Source of the DNA: Roseobacter sp.
GTDB taxonomy: Bacteria; Pseudomonadota; Alphaproteobacteria; Rhodobacterales; Rhodobacteraceae
Length of the DNA: 35,743 nt
Assembly: GCF_024639605.1 (NCBI RefSeq)
Contig: NZ_JAHEHZ010000018.1
Coordinates: forward strand, 1 to 35,743
Direction: 5' to 3'
Shown here in pieces: positions 6,990 to 15,752 of the stretch. A program made the translations under genes and the position numbers. The notes below the pieces were generated by a model that was not told the origin of the DNA, did no database searches, and saw only the letters and a program-made list of their open reading frames with translations. Positions within the stretch are counted from its first letter, which is position 1; every line of letters starts with the position of its first letter.

Positions 6990-7955
6990 ATGGCGGATAT
7001 TCAGTTCTCCCATAATATGGGGGCCTACGGGCGTACTCCCGAGGCTCAGCCGGAGGTGTCCGGCACCTCTTTGACAACAATGACCAATCTGGCAGGCGCC
7101 GCCCTGTCACTGGCGCTGATCGCGGGGATCGGGGTCTGGGGCTACAAGCTGATGGTGCGTGATGTCAGCGGCATTCCGGTCGTGCGCGCCGTTCAGGGCG
7201 ACATGCGGGTGCGTCCAGAAGAGCCCGGCGGGCAGCTTGCCCGTCATCAGGGGCTCGCGGTCAACTCGGTTGCCGCGGAGGGTTTTGCCTCCGGTCCGGT
7301 GGATCAGGTCGCGCTGGCGCCGCGCACAGGTGGACTCGCGCAGGAAGATCAGCCGGTTCCGCTTGTGGCACCCGTGACCGCTCCTGAAGCGTTGCGCCCT
7401 GCGGCAGAAGCATTTGACCCCCCGTCGGCACCGGTTGATCCGGCGCCGGAAACAGCGACTGCCGATGTGCCGGCACCTGCAAAGAAAACACCCGCCGCGA
7501 AAGTGCCGGCTGATACGGATGCCGCTGTGTTGCTCGCGGCGGCCGAAGCTCTGCCGCTTCCTGAAGAGGTTCTGGCAGACGGGCCCGGCCTTCGGATTTC
7601 TGCGCGACCGCGTCTGAGGCCGGCGACCGCCCCTGCGATGGTGCAGAACGCGTCCTTTACCACCGCACCTGCGACGGCCGAGATTGATCCTTCAAAAATC
7701 CCAGGCGGCACACGTCTTGTGCAGCTGGGTGCTTTTGACAGCGCGGTGATCGCACGCGGTGAGTGGGACCGGCTGGCAACCAGCTTTGGCGATTATCTCG
7801 ACGGTAAATCCCGTGTGGTTCAGGAAGCGCAATCGGGGGGGCGTACCTTTTACCGCTTGCGGGCCATGGGCTTCAAAGATCTGAACGATTCCAGACGCTT
7901 CTGCGCCGCCTTTAAGGCTGAGGGCGTGGATTGTATCCCTGTCGCGAGTAAATGA
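6990..7955 (+). CDS. SPOR-domain membrane protein
   Basis: This is a 321-residue bitopic inner-membrane protein. The cytoplasmic N-terminus (1-32) is followed by one span (about 33-55, LAGAALSLALIAGIGVWGYKL). A long Pro/Ala-rich periplasmic linker comes next, then a C-terminal SPOR domain (about 245-318: GTRLVQLGAFDS...GRTFYRLRAMGF...FCAAFKAEGVDC). SPOR domains bind denuded septal peptidoglycan glycans, so a role at the division site is likely. The start MADIQFSH at 6990 fits the family pattern better than the upstream ATG at 6963. Its stop overlaps the ATG of nagZ by four bases (ATGA), so the two are translationally coupled, an apt pairing with a peptidoglycan-recycling enzyme. Confidence 0.88.
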   Translation: MADIQFSHNMGAYGRTPEAQPEVSGTSLTTMTNLAGAALSLALIAGIGVWGYKLMVRDVSGIPVVRAVQGDMRVRPEEPGGQLARHQGLAVNSVAAEGFASGPVDQVALAPRTGGLAQEDQPVPLVAPVTAPEALRPAAEAFDPPSAPVDPAPETATADVPAPAKKTPAAKVPADTDAAVLLAAAEALPLPEEVLADGPGLRISARPRLRPATAPAMVQNASFTTAPATAEIDPSKIPGGTRLVQLGAFDSAVIARGEWDRLATSFGDYLDGKSRVVQEAQSGGRTFYRLRAMGFKDLNDSRRFCAAFKAEGVDCIPVASK

Positions 7956-8950
7956 ACCGGTTCGGGGCGACGATCCTTGACGCGGACGGGCTGAGCCTTT
8001 CTGCTGAGGAAAAAGCGTTTTTCCGCGATGTGAATCCATACGGATTCATTCTCTTTGCCCGCAACATCGATACGCCGGATCAGGTGCGCGCGCTGTGCGA
8101 CGAGATGCGCGCCTGTGTCGGGCGGGATGCACCCATCACCATCGATCAGGAAGGTGGACGGGTGCAGCGTCTGCGTGCGCCGGTCTGGACGGAATGGGAA
8201 CCTCCTCTGGAGTTTGTCACCGCCGCGGGCGAGAAGGCCGAAGAGGCGATGTATCTGCGCTACCGGCTGATTGCGGCGGAATTGCACGCGTTGGGGATCG
8301 ACAGCAACTGCGCGCCCATGGTTGATGTGGCAGGCCCCGGCACCCACGCATTTCTGCACAACCGGTGCTATGGCACTGACCCGCAAACCGTTGCGAAACT
8401 GGGGCGGGCCGCCGCCGAGGGGATGATCGCCGGAGGTGTCATCCCGGTGCTCAAACACATTCCGGGACACGGTCGCGCGACAATGGACAGTCACTATGAT
8501 CTGCCACGGGTCAGCGTCTCGCGCGAGGAACTCGACACGGTTGATTTCGCGCCCTTCCGGGCGCTGAATGACCTGCCCATGGGGATGACCGCGCATCTGG
8601 CATATGATGCCATTGATGACAAACCCGCCACCCTGTCGGAAAAGGTGATGAAGGTCATCCGCGAGGACATCGGGTTTGAAAATCTCATCATGACAGATGA
8701 TCTGGCGATGAAGGCACTCAAGGGCAGCCTTGCCGATCTCACGCGCCAGGCGCTAGCAGCGGGCTGCGATGTGATCCTGCACTGCAACGGCACGCTCGCC
8801 GACCGCCGCGCCGTGGCAGAAGCTGCAGGCGAGATGAGTTTTGGGGCGCAGACCCGCGCGCTGCGTGCGCTCAACGGTCGGATGGCGCCCGACGATATTG
8901 ACATTTCCCGCGCAACTGCTCAGCTTGGGACGCTGTTGAGCAGGGCGTGA
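7952..8950 (+). CDS. nagZ: Beta-N-acetylhexosaminidase
   Basis: This is a 332-residue GH3 enzyme that removes N-acetylglucosamine from GlcNAc-anhydroMur-peptides during cytoplasmic peptidoglycan recycling. Key motifs are TIDQEGGRVQRLR (63-75), KHIPGHG (168-174), the DSH loop (Asp179 to His181) providing the NagZ-type general acid/base dyad, and MTDDLAM with the nucleophile Asp (249 or 250). There is no signal peptide, consistent with cytoplasmic action. It overlaps the SPOR gene and is followed after 15 bases by scpA. anmK, acting later in the same recycling pathway, lies at 23082. Confidence 0.95.
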   Translation: MNRFGATILDADGLSLSAEEKAFFRDVNPYGFILFARNIDTPDQVRALCDEMRACVGRDAPITIDQEGGRVQRLRAPVWTEWEPPLEFVTAAGEKAEEAMYLRYRLIAAELHALGIDSNCAPMVDVAGPGTHAFLHNRCYGTDPQTVAKLGRAAAEGMIAGGVIPVLKHIPGHGRATMDSHYDLPRVSVSREELDTVDFAPFRALNDLPMGMTAHLAYDAIDDKPATLSEKVMKVIREDIGFENLIMTDDLAMKALKGSLADLTRQALAAGCDVILHCNGTLADRRAVAEAAGEMSFGAQTRALRALNGRMAPDDIDISRATAQLGTLLSRA

Positions 8951-8965
8951 AAGTCGATATGAGGC

Positions 8966-9757
8966 ATGGCTGAAATCCCTTTTGAGGAAGACGCAGTTTC
9001 GGTTGCGGACCGCATGGCGGCCGAGGCGCTGATTGTCGATGTGGACGGGTTCGAAGGCCCGCTCGATCTGCTCCTGACACTGAGCCGCACGCAAAAGGTC
9101 GATCTGCGAAAGATTTCGGTTCTCGCACTGGCAAAACAGTATCTGGCCTTTGTCGAAAAGGCCAAGGCGCTGCGGCTGGAGCTTGCTGCGGATTATCTGG
9201 TGATGGCCGCCTGGCTGGCCTTTCTTAAATCCCGTTTGCTACTGCCGCCTGATCCCACCGAAGAGGGGCCCAGCGGCGAAGAGCTGGCAGCGCATCTGGC
9301 CTTTCAGCTGGAACGGCTTCAGGCCATGCGCGATGCCGCTGCCCGCCTGATGGGGCGCGACCGGCTGGGGCGTGATTTCTTTGCACGCGGTCAGACACAT
9401 GAGGTCACCCGGACCCGCAAGATCGAATACACTGCCACGCTGCTCGATCTGATGCAGGGCTATGCGCGAATCCGCACCCGCGACGAATTCCGCCCGTTTG
9501 TGATGGACCGGGACGCGGTTTTCACCATGGAGCAGGCGCTTGACCGGATGCGCGGGCTGATGGGATTTGCCGGAGACTGGACGGATATTTCCAGCTACCT
9601 GCCCGAAGGCTGGGAAGCCGACCCGGTGCGGCGCCGGTCCGCCACCGCTTCAACCTTTGCGGCCTCGCTGGAGCTTGTTAAGGAAGGGTATCTCGAAATT
9701 CGCCAGAGCGACACATTCGCGCCGCTGCAGCTGCGCAAAAAGGACCGGCCCTCTTGA
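8966..9757 (+). CDS. scpA: Segregation and condensation protein A
   Basis: This is a 263-residue kleisin subunit of the SMC-ScpAB condensin. The N-terminal hallmark DVDGFEGPLDLLLTLSRTQKVDLRKISV (25-52) is complete. It is followed by the helical middle (AADYLVMAAWLAFLKSRLLLP) and a C-terminal winged-helix region (FAASLELVKEGYLEIRQSDTFAPLQLR). TATGAGGC upstream of the ATG gives a weak ribosome site. The stop overlaps the start of scpB, the usual arrangement. Confidence 0.95.
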   Translation: MAEIPFEEDAVSVADRMAAEALIVDVDGFEGPLDLLLTLSRTQKVDLRKISVLALAKQYLAFVEKAKALRLELAADYLVMAAWLAFLKSRLLLPPDPTEEGPSGEELAAHLAFQLERLQAMRDAAARLMGRDRLGRDFFARGQTHEVTRTRKIEYTATLLDLMQGYARIRTRDEFRPFVMDRDAVFTMEQALDRMRGLMGFAGDWTDISSYLPEGWEADPVRRRSATASTFAASLELVKEGYLEIRQSDTFAPLQLRKKDRPS

Positions 9758-10419
9758 GCACAGAGCCCGACATCAGCGACACAGAGCAGAGCCTCTTTGA
9801 GGCCCCTCCGATGGGCGAGCAGGAGCGCATGGTCGAGGCGATCCTTTTTGCGACCGCAGAGCCAGTCTCGCTGCGCGAGCTGACCGCGCGCATGCCGCAC
9901 GGATCGGACCCGGCAGAGGCCATTGTCCATCTGCGCAAGCGTTATGAAGGGCGCGGCGTGAACCTGTGTAAAATCGGCGATGCCTGGGCGGTGCGCACAG
10001 CACCCGATCTTGGCTTTCTGATGCAGCGCGAAACAGTCGAGACCCGCAAGCTCAGCCGGGCAGCCGTGGAAACGCTTGCGATCATCGCCTATCACCAGCC
10101 TGTCACCCGTGCTGAGATCGAAGAAATCCGCGGTGTTTCGGTCAGCCGCGGTACGGTGGATCAGCTGCTGGAGATGGAGTGGATCCGCTTTGGCCGCCGC
10201 AAGATGACGCCGGGGCGACCGGTGACCTTTGTGGTGACCGAAGGTTTCCTTGATCACTTCGGCCTTGAGAATGCACGCGATCTGCCCGGGCTCAAAGAGC
10301 TTCGTGCCGCCGGACTTCTGGAGAACCGGCCGCCGCCGGGCAGCCTGCCAATTGCCGGTGATCCGGATGAGGGCGACGAAGAATCTACCGAAGGCCAGAG
10401 CGAGCTGTTTGAGGACTGA
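9754..10419 (+). CDS. scpB: Segregation and condensation protein B
   Basis: This is a 221-residue protein with two winged-helix domains that partners ScpA in the SMC condensin. [14 protein letters not shown] (29-42) and [25 protein letters not shown]-type residues are the family signature; here it reads [12 protein letters not shown]. The start is a TTG at 9754 overlapping the scpA stop (TTGA), so translation probably depends on coupling. The C-terminus is a Pro/acidic tail (about 195-221). I see no other in-frame start with a better ribosome site. Confidence 0.95.
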   Translation: [221 protein letters not shown]

Positions 10420-10482
10420 TCTGCCCTGAAAATCGCCATATTCCCGCGCTATCGTTCTGTCAGATTAAAAAAAGGACAGGCA

Positions 10483-10647
10483 ATGGAACGGGCACTGATT
10501 ATGATCCTGCGGATGATAATGCGCAGGCTGATGAACCGGGGTATCGGTGCAGGGATGAGAAAAGCCGCCGGTGATCAGCGCGCGCACAACGGCGCGAAAC
10601 ACCTGCGCCGGTCAGCTCGTATCGCCGGGCGCGCCACGCGGATGTGA
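10483..10647 (+). CDS. Small basic protein, 54 residues, unknown function
   Basis: The ATG at 10483 has AAAGGACA just upstream, and the frame closes at 10645-10647. The first 20 residues are amphipathic and Met/Leu/Arg-rich (MERALIMILRMIMRRLM). The rest is strongly basic (KAAGDQRAHN...RRSARIAGRATRM). The strong ribosome site, the position 63 bases after scpB and the non-random composition argue for a real gene. The protein could associate with the membrane through its N-terminal helix or bind nucleic acid. I recall similar short proteins in Rhodobacteraceae but cannot confirm this. Confidence 0.6.
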   Translation: MERALIMILRMIMRRLMNRGIGAGMRKAAGDQRAHNGAKHLRRSARIAGRATRM

Positions 10648-10653
10648 GCGGCG

Positions 10654-11733
10654 TTATTCCCGCGCTCTGAAGTGTTTGGAAAGCTTAAGGCCCTGGCCCT
10701 GATAGTTCGACGCGATCCCCGCGCCATAGAGTTGCGTGGGTTCTTCGGTCATGGCCTCATAGACCAGACGGCCGACGACCTGACCGTGCTCAAGCACAAA
10801 GGGCGCCTCGTGGCAGCGCACTTCCAGCACACCGCGTGATCCCGCACCGCCCGATGCCGCATGGCCAAAGCCGGGGTCGAAAAAACCCGCGTAATGCACG
10901 CGAAACTCGCCGACCATCGCGAGATAGGGCGCCATCTCAGCAGCATAGCACGGCGGGATCGTTACAGCCTCACGGCTCACCAGAATATAGAATGCGCCGG
11001 GATCCAGGATGATCTTGCCGTCATCGCTGTGCACGTCTTCCCAGTAATCCGTCGCGCGGTAGTGATCGATTTTATCAAGGTCAATCACGCCGGTGTGCGG
11101 CTTGGCGCGGTATCCTACCAGCGTGGTGCCGGGCAGGCGCAGGTCGACGGAAAACCCGAGGCCCGCGTCAATCACCGGATCCCGGTCGACCAGCGGCGTT
11201 TGCGCGTGCAGGGCGCGCAGGGCTGTGTCGTCGAGAACGGCCTCTCCGCGCCGGAAGCGGATCTGGTTCAGCCGCATGCCCGGTCGCACCAGCACCGAAA
11301 AAGAGCGCGGGCAGATCTCGGCGTAGAGCGGTCCGTGATAGCCGGGCGCGATGCGGTCAAATTCGGTGCCGCCGTCGGTGATCACCCGGGTGAGCAGATC
11401 GAGCCGCCCTGTGGAGCTTTTGGCGTTGGCGACGGCCTGTATATCATCGGGCAGGGCCAGCGATTCAATCAGCGGCACCACATAAACACAGCCCTTTTCG
11501 AGCACAGCGCCTTCGGTCAGGTCCACTTTGTGCATCTCAAATTCTTCAAGGCGATCTGAAACACGCGCCCCGGCACCGGTCAGGAAAGATGCGCGGACCC
11601 GCCAGGCCGTACGACCCAGACGCAGGTCGAGACTTGCCGGTTGTATCTGGGCGTCAGTGACAGGGCGGCTGGTGGCAATCTGGTTTTCATCGATCATCTT
11701 TGCGATCGTCTGGTTTGGTAGAACGCCATTCAT
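10654..11733 (-). CDS. dcd: dCTP deaminase, tandem-domain form
   Basis: This is a 359-residue 2'-deoxycytidine 5'-triphosphate deaminase that makes dUTP for dTTP synthesis. It is nearly twice the length of E. coli Dcd (193). The first half has QPASLDLRLG (31-40), SSTGR (106-110) corresponding to the phosphate/catalytic motif, and YAEICPRSF with the putative catalytic Glu139. The second half repeats the fold with FSVDLRLPG (194-202) and GVLEV (301-305, Glu304), but the SSxGR motif is not recognisable there. AGGAG precedes the ATG. It reads toward scpB and lies downstream of tRNA-Pro on the same strand. Confidence 0.88.
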   Translation of the reverse strand: MNGVLPNQTIAKMIDENQIATSRPVTDAQIQPASLDLRLGRTAWRVRASFLTGAGARVSDRLEEFEMHKVDLTEGAVLEKGCVYVVPLIESLALPDDIQAVANAKSSTGRLDLLTRVITDGGTEFDRIAPGYHGPLYAEICPRSFSVLVRPGMRLNQIRFRRGEAVLDDTALRALHAQTPLVDRDPVIDAGLGFSVDLRLPGTTLVGYRAKPHTGVIDLDKIDHYRATDYWEDVHSDDGKIILDPGAFYILVSREAVTIPPCYAAEMAPYLAMVGEFRVHYAGFFDPGFGHAASGGAGSRGVLEVRCHEAPFVLEHGQVVGRLVYEAMTEEPTQLYGAGIASNYQGQGLKLSKHFRARE

Positions 11734-11758
11734 GCCGCCGGCTCCTGAATAGACAAAG

Positions 11759-11781
11759 GCCCGCGCAACGGCTGCGCGGGC
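11759..11781 (-). terminator. Hairpin downstream of tRNA-Pro
   Basis: GCCCGCGCA (11759-11767) and TGCGCGGGC (11773-11781) form a perfect 9-bp stem with a 5-base loop. On the minus strand it is followed by CCTTTGTCT, a weak U-rich tail. It lies 20 bases beyond the tRNA CCA and before the dcd ATG, so it most likely ends the tRNA transcript, perhaps incompletely. Confidence 0.65.
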
Positions 11782-11800
11782 ACTTTATGGATGTCGGTAG

Positions 11801-11877
11801 TGGTCGGGCTAGCAGGACTCGAACCTGCGACCTTCCGTCCCCCAGACGGACGCGCTACCAGGCTGCGCCATAGCCCG
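11801..11877 (-). tRNA. tRNA-Pro (GGG)
   Basis: A 77-base cloverleaf can be folded. The acceptor stem is CGGGCTA / TAGCCCG with discriminator A and an encoded CCA. The D-arm region is GCGCAGCCTGGTAGCGC. The anticodon stem is TCCGT / ACGGA with loop CTGGGGG, giving anticodon GGG. The T-arm has GGTTCGAGTCC. C1-G72 with A73 is typical of bacterial tRNA-Pro. No integrase or duplicated 3' end is seen nearby, so it shows no sign of use as an attachment site. Confidence 0.96.
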
Positions 11878-11934
11878 ACATGAGCCGCTTCATACCCGAT
11901 CAGAGCCCGATGGCAAGACCCAAATGCCACCGGA

Positions 11935-13053
11935 TCAGTCTTTGCCGGCATCTTTACCCGGGCCCGAGAGATCGGCCCTGAGTGCTGCAAGCTGTTTCAA
12001 AAGCGGCCGGATCCGGTCAGCCGTGTCGCTGTCGATCCGGGTGATGCGCGCGAGCGCCGTAAGCGCGGAGGGCGCCACGTCGATCTCATCCTCATGCGGC
12101 ACTGGCGGCACATCGACTTCGGCAGGACGCACCGGTTCCCGGGCCGCCCCGGGTGGCGATACAGAGAAGGGGCCGGTATCTGCGTCGGTGCTGTCCTCAG
12201 CGCCGGCGGCGATTTCCTCAGGCTCAAAAGGTGCTGCCTCTTCCGGCGTTGTCTGCGAGGGCAGGTCGTCATCGCGCTGCGCGATACTGTCGTCGTTGCC
12301 CGCATCCTGCAGGGGTTTTGTCAGGAAGTCCGGCAGATCTGCGGTTTCACCGGCGGTGGCGTCTTCGGCTGTAATCCCGCCAGCGGCGGCTCCGGCCGGC
12401 GCAGTATCCTCCTGCTCCTCCGGCAGGCTTTCGCCTTCAGCAGAGAGATCAGCGTCGCTGTTCTCTGTCTCCGGTGCAATGTCATCCCGGACAGGTTCGT
12501 CGCGGGCGTGCGAGAAACTCACGTCTTCGGCAGGGTGGTCGCCTGTCTCTTCCGGCTCAGCATCCTGAGGGGTTTCGGCATTGTCTTCGGCTGTGTGTTC
12601 CGCAGGTCCGGGCGCACCGCTTTCGGACAGCTCAGGTCCGGGATCGCCGGCCTGCTCAGCGACTTCTTCAGGTTCGGGTGCCGCGTCCTGCCCGGGCGCT
12701 TCGTTTCCGGCCGCTGGTGTTGATGCAAATGCGGGGGACGCGGCCGTGTCTTCGTCCAGCGCGGCCATGGTCAGATCATCAAGAGGCTGGGACATATCGG
12801 CGACATACGCCACGCCTTTCTCGCGCAGCATCTTCTGCGCCCCTTTGATGGTCAGTCCGTCTTCGTGCAGCAGTTGCCTGATCCCGCCGAGCAGAAGCAT
12901 GTCGGAGGGCCGGTAATACCGCCGGCCACCCGCGCGTTTGATCGGCTTGACCTGTGAGAACTTACTCTCCCAAAAGCGCAGCACATGCGCCTGAACGCCC
13001 AGCCAGTCAGCAACCTCTGAGATTGTGCGGAATGCGTCCGGCGACTTGGACAT
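11935..13053 (-). CDS. MerR-family regulator with long acidic tail
   Basis: This is a 372-residue protein. Residues 8-78 are a MerR-type winged helix ([25 protein letters not shown]...[24 protein letters not shown]). From about 95 to 325 it is low-complexity, rich in Glu, Asp, Ala and Pro. A short conserved-looking C-terminal helix follows (about 330-365, [11 protein letters not shown]...[11 protein letters not shown]). No effector-binding domain or metal-binding Cys is seen, so this is not a classical MerR sensor. It starts 4 bases after the ihfA stop with no clear ribosome site, implying translational coupling. The MerR-like gene next to ihfA is a recurrent alphaproteobacterial arrangement. 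The target is unknown. Confidence 0.88.
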   Translation of the reverse strand: MSKSPDAFRTISEVADWLGVQAHVLRFWESKFSQVKPIKRAGGRRYYRPSDMLLLGGIRQLLHEDGLTIKGAQKMLREKGVAYVADMSQPLDDLTMAALDEDTAASPAFASTPAAGNEAPGQDAAPEPEEVAEQAGDPGPELSESGAPGPAEHTAEDNAETPQDAEPEETGDHPAEDVSFSHARDEPVRDDIAPETENSDADLSAEGESLPEEQEDTAPAGAAAGGITAEDATAGETADLPDFLTKPLQDAGNDDSIAQRDDDLPSQTTPEEAAPFEPEEIAAGAEDSTDADTGPFSVSPPGAAREPVRPAEVDVPPVPHEDEIDVAPSALTALARITRIDSDTADRIRPLLKQLAALRADLSGPGKDAGKD

Positions 13054-13057
13054 CAGG

Positions 13058-13360
13058 TCAGGACTTGTTTCCGTCTGCCACGCGGTCCTTCATCAGATGT
13101 GAAGGCCGGAAGGTCAGAACCCGGCGGGGGTTAATCGGAACTTCTTCGCCCGTCTTGGGATTGCGACCGACGCGGGCCGATTTGTCACGCACGGAAAAGG
13201 TGCCGAAAGATGAGATCTTGACCTGCTCGCCGCGCACCAGCGCATCCGACAGATGTTCAAGCACGGTTTCTACGAGCTGGGCGCTTTCGTTGCGCGACAG
13301 GCCAACCTCGCGGAAGACTGCCTCACTCAGATCCATACGTGTCAGTGTCTTTTCGGCCAT
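13058..13360 (-). CDS. ihfA: Integration host factor subunit alpha
   Basis: This is a 100-residue DNA-bending protein of the HU/IHF family that heterodimerises with IhfB. The DNA-binding arm [12 protein letters not shown] (65-76), with intercalating Pro68, and [14 protein letters not shown] (47-60) are diagnostic. There are two adjacent ATGs (13363 and 13360). The second, followed by GCC, has GGGGGGA at better spacing and matches the usual family length. The frame is open further upstream to 13435. It lies between fabH and the MerR-like gene. Confidence 0.95.
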   Translation of the reverse strand: MAEKTLTRMDLSEAVFREVGLSRNESAQLVETVLEHLSDALVRGEQVKISSFGTFSVRDKSARVGRNPKTGEEVPINPRRVLTFRPSHLMKDRVADGNKS

Positions 13361-13457
13361 CATATCCCCCCACGGTTTTAAGCAACCATAGGGGAGAGGG
13401 TTTTTCCGAGTCAATATCAATGACTTGGACTGCACGTCCTGAGCGAAATTAACCCGT

Positions 13458-14429
13458 TTACCAGCGCAGAACGACCGCTCCCCAGGCCAGTCCGCCGCCG
13501 ATTGCCTCTGTCACGATCATATCACCCTGCCGGATCTGTCCTCGTTCGACGCCTACAGACAGTGCCAGGGGAATCGATGCGGCAGAAGTGTTGCCATGAT
13601 CCTGCACGGTCACGATGACCCGTTCCATCGGCAGGCCGAGCTTTTTCGCAGTGCCCTGAATGATACGGATATTTGCCTGATGCGGCACGATCCAGTCTAC
13701 ATCCTCCGGGACAATGCCGGCGCGCTCCATGGCAGTGGTTGCTGTGGCTGCCAGCTTTTCAACGGCATGCCGGAAAACCTGATTGCCCTGCATGCGCAGA
13801 TGACCGGTTGTGCCGGTGGAAACGCCGCCATCGACATAAAGCAAATCCTGATGGCGCCCGTCCGAGTGCAGATCTGTCGAGAGGATGCCCCGGTCTTCGG
13901 CAGTGCCTGTGCCGTCGCGTCCTTCGAGCAGCAGAGCGCCCGCGCCGTCCCCGAAAAGCACACAGGTCGAGCGGTCGGTCCAGTCCATGATCCTGCTGAA
14001 GCTTTCGGCGCCGATGACCAGCACGCGCCGCGCCTGGCCCGACAGGATCAGCGCGTTGGCATTGCTGAGCGCATAGACAAAGCCTGCACAGACCGCCTGC
14101 ACGTCGAAAGCAAAGCCCGTCGTCATACCCAGGCGTGCCTGAACCATAGTAGCCGCAGACGGAAAGGTCAGATCGGCGGTCGATGTGGCGACAATGATCG
14201 CATCCACGTCTTCTGCGGTGACACCGGCGCTGGTCAGGGCGGCTGTGGCGGCCGCGGCCGCCATATCTGATGTGGTCTCACCCTCGGCGGCGAAATGCCG
14301 GCGTTCGATGCCCGAGCGGGAGCGGATCCATTCATCCGTGGTATCGAGCTTTTCCTCGAATTCGGTATTGGGTACGACGCGGGAGGGCAGGTAGTGGCCA
14401 ACACCGGCGACGACGGCGCGCAGGGGCAT
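13458..14429 (-). CDS. fabH: 3-oxoacyl-[acyl-carrier-protein] synthase III
   Basis: This is a 323-residue KAS III that condenses acetyl-CoA with malonyl-ACP to start fatty-acid synthesis. The catalytic triad is visible: Cys114 ([11 protein letters not shown]), His250 (VPHQANIRI) and Asn280 ([11 protein letters not shown]). The C-terminal [13 protein letters not shown] is typical. Its ATG overlaps the plsX stop by one base (TGATG), so the genes are coupled, as in many bacteria where PlsX and FabH share the acyl-ACP pool. Confidence 0.97.
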   Translation of the reverse strand: MPLRAVVAGVGHYLPSRVVPNTEFEEKLDTTDEWIRSRSGIERRHFAAEGETTSDMAAAAATAALTSAGVTAEDVDAIIVATSTADLTFPSAATMVQARLGMTTGFAFDVQAVCAGFVYALSNANALILSGQARRVLVIGAESFSRIMDWTDRSTCVLFGDGAGALLLEGRDGTGTAEDRGILSTDLHSDGRHQDLLYVDGGVSTGTTGHLRMQGNQVFRHAVEKLAATATTAMERAGIVPEDVDWIVPHQANIRIIQGTAKKLGLPMERVIVTVQDHGNTSAASIPLALSVGVERGQIRQGDMIVTEAIGGGLAWGAVVLRW

Positions 14430-15499
14430 CAGGAGGTCTCCTCTCCCGGCAGGCCGGCGACGCGTGCCGCCAGCTTGTCGGTGAACTGTATATCAGCGAG
14501 TTGTGCTGCGAGCTTGATGGCTGCCGACACACCGGTTGCATCCGCTGAGCCGTGCGATTTCACAACCGTGCCGTTCAGCCCCAGAAAGACGCCGCCATTC
14601 ACCCGGCGCGGATCAATTTTCTTTTTCAGCCGGTTCAGCGACGTATAGGCCAGCAGAGAAGCCAGCATCGACAGCGGCGAATAGCGGAAGGCCTCACGCA
14701 GGCGCTCGCCGATCAGGCTGGCGGTGCCTTCGCCCGTTTTGATCGCCACGTTACCGGTGAATCCGTCGGTGACGATCACATCACAAACATCTCCGGAAAT
14801 ATCGCCGCCTTCGACAAAGCCGACAAATTCGAACCCGGCTTCCTCGTGATGATCACGAATCAGCTCATAGGCTTCTTTGAGCTCGGTGCGGCCTTTGTGC
14901 TCTTCAGTGCCGACATTCAGCAGTCCAACCCGCGGGCGGGGCAGGTCGAGCCCGTTACGCGCATAAGACATGCCCATGAGTGCAAAGCGCAGAAGGTCAT
15001 CGGCATCCGCCCGGATATCCGCGCCAACATCCAGCATGACATTGAAACCCTGCGGATTGGACGACGGGTAGAGGACTGCAATCGCCGGCCGGTTAACGCC
15101 CGGCAGTTTGCGCAGACGGATCATCGACAGCGCCATCAACGCGCCTGTGTTGCCACAGGAGACAGCGACCGAGGCCTCTCCGTCGCGCACCGCCTCGATG
15201 GCCGACCACATGGAGGTACCCTTGCTGTTGCGCACGACCTGGCCGGGTTTGTCGTTCATCGACACGACATCCGGCGCGTGCCGGATATCACAGCGGCCCT
15301 CAAGCACGCGTTTGCGCGCCACGAGAGCTTTGAGCTCTTCGGACGGACCGTGCAGGATAAAGCGGATGTTGTGGTTTTTCTGGGCGGAGGTGCTGCAGCC
15401 TGCAATAACAGCGGCGGGGCCATTGTCCCCGCCCATCGCATCTACGGATATGGTGATCCGTGCAGCCTTCGCATCTGCCTGATCGGTCTGCGCCGTCAT
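14429..15499 (-). CDS. plsX: Phosphate acyltransferase
   Basis: This is a 356-residue PlsX, a peripheral membrane enzyme that converts acyl-ACP to acyl-phosphate for phospholipid synthesis. Family features are the N-terminal ISVDAMGGDNGP (17-28), SMWSAIEAV, AVSCGNTGALMA, LLNVGTEEHKG and VTDGFTGNVAIKTGEG. The length is normal. Between it and rpmF are 46 bases. The order rpmF-plsX-fabH is conserved very widely. Confidence 0.97.
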   Translation of the reverse strand: MTAQTDQADAKAARITISVDAMGGDNGPAAVIAGCSTSAQKNHNIRFILHGPSEELKALVARKRVLEGRCDIRHAPDVVSMNDKPGQVVRNSKGTSMWSAIEAVRDGEASVAVSCGNTGALMALSMIRLRKLPGVNRPAIAVLYPSSNPQGFNVMLDVGADIRADADDLLRFALMGMSYARNGLDLPRPRVGLLNVGTEEHKGRTELKEAYELIRDHHEEAGFEFVGFVEGGDISGDVCDVIVTDGFTGNVAIKTGEGTASLIGERLREAFRYSPLSMLASLLAYTSLNRLKKKIDPRRVNGGVFLGLNGTVVKSHGSADATGVSAAIKLAAQLADIQFTDKLAARVAGLPGEETS

Positions 15500-15545
15500 A
15501 AAGCGACCGCCCCTAACCTTGCTGCCTTATTGTTAAGGCAAAGGT

Positions 15546-15752
15546 TTAGGCCGCGTCGTCTTCCAGATCAATCTCTTCTGTCAGTGCAACGACTTCCTTG
15601 TCGTCATAATGGCCACAGGCCGCACAGACGTGGTGAGGGCGTTTCAGCTCACCACAGTTGGTGCATTCGTTCGGATTTGCAGCCACCAGTGCATCATGCG
15701 CGCGACGGTTGTTGCGGCGCGATTTGGAGACTTTGTTCTGTTGAACAGCCAT
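15546..15752 (-). CDS. rpmF: 50S ribosomal protein L32
   Basis: This is a 68-residue L32. The N-terminus [22 protein letters not shown] is the canonical basic part. Four cysteines (30, 33, 43, 46) form the zinc-ribbon C-x2-C...C-x2-C. It ends with an acidic tail ([10 protein letters not shown]) usual in alphaproteobacteria. It is first in the rpmF-plsX-fabH run. Confidence 0.98.
   Translation of the reverse strand: MAVQQNKVSKSRRNNRRAHDALVAANPNECTNCGELKRPHHVCAACGHYDDKEVVALTEEIDLEDDAA

Noticed and set aside
11801-11877. tRNA-Pro as an integration site for a mobile element
   Set aside because: No integrase, direct repeat of the tRNA 3' end, phage gene or composition change is visible on either side.
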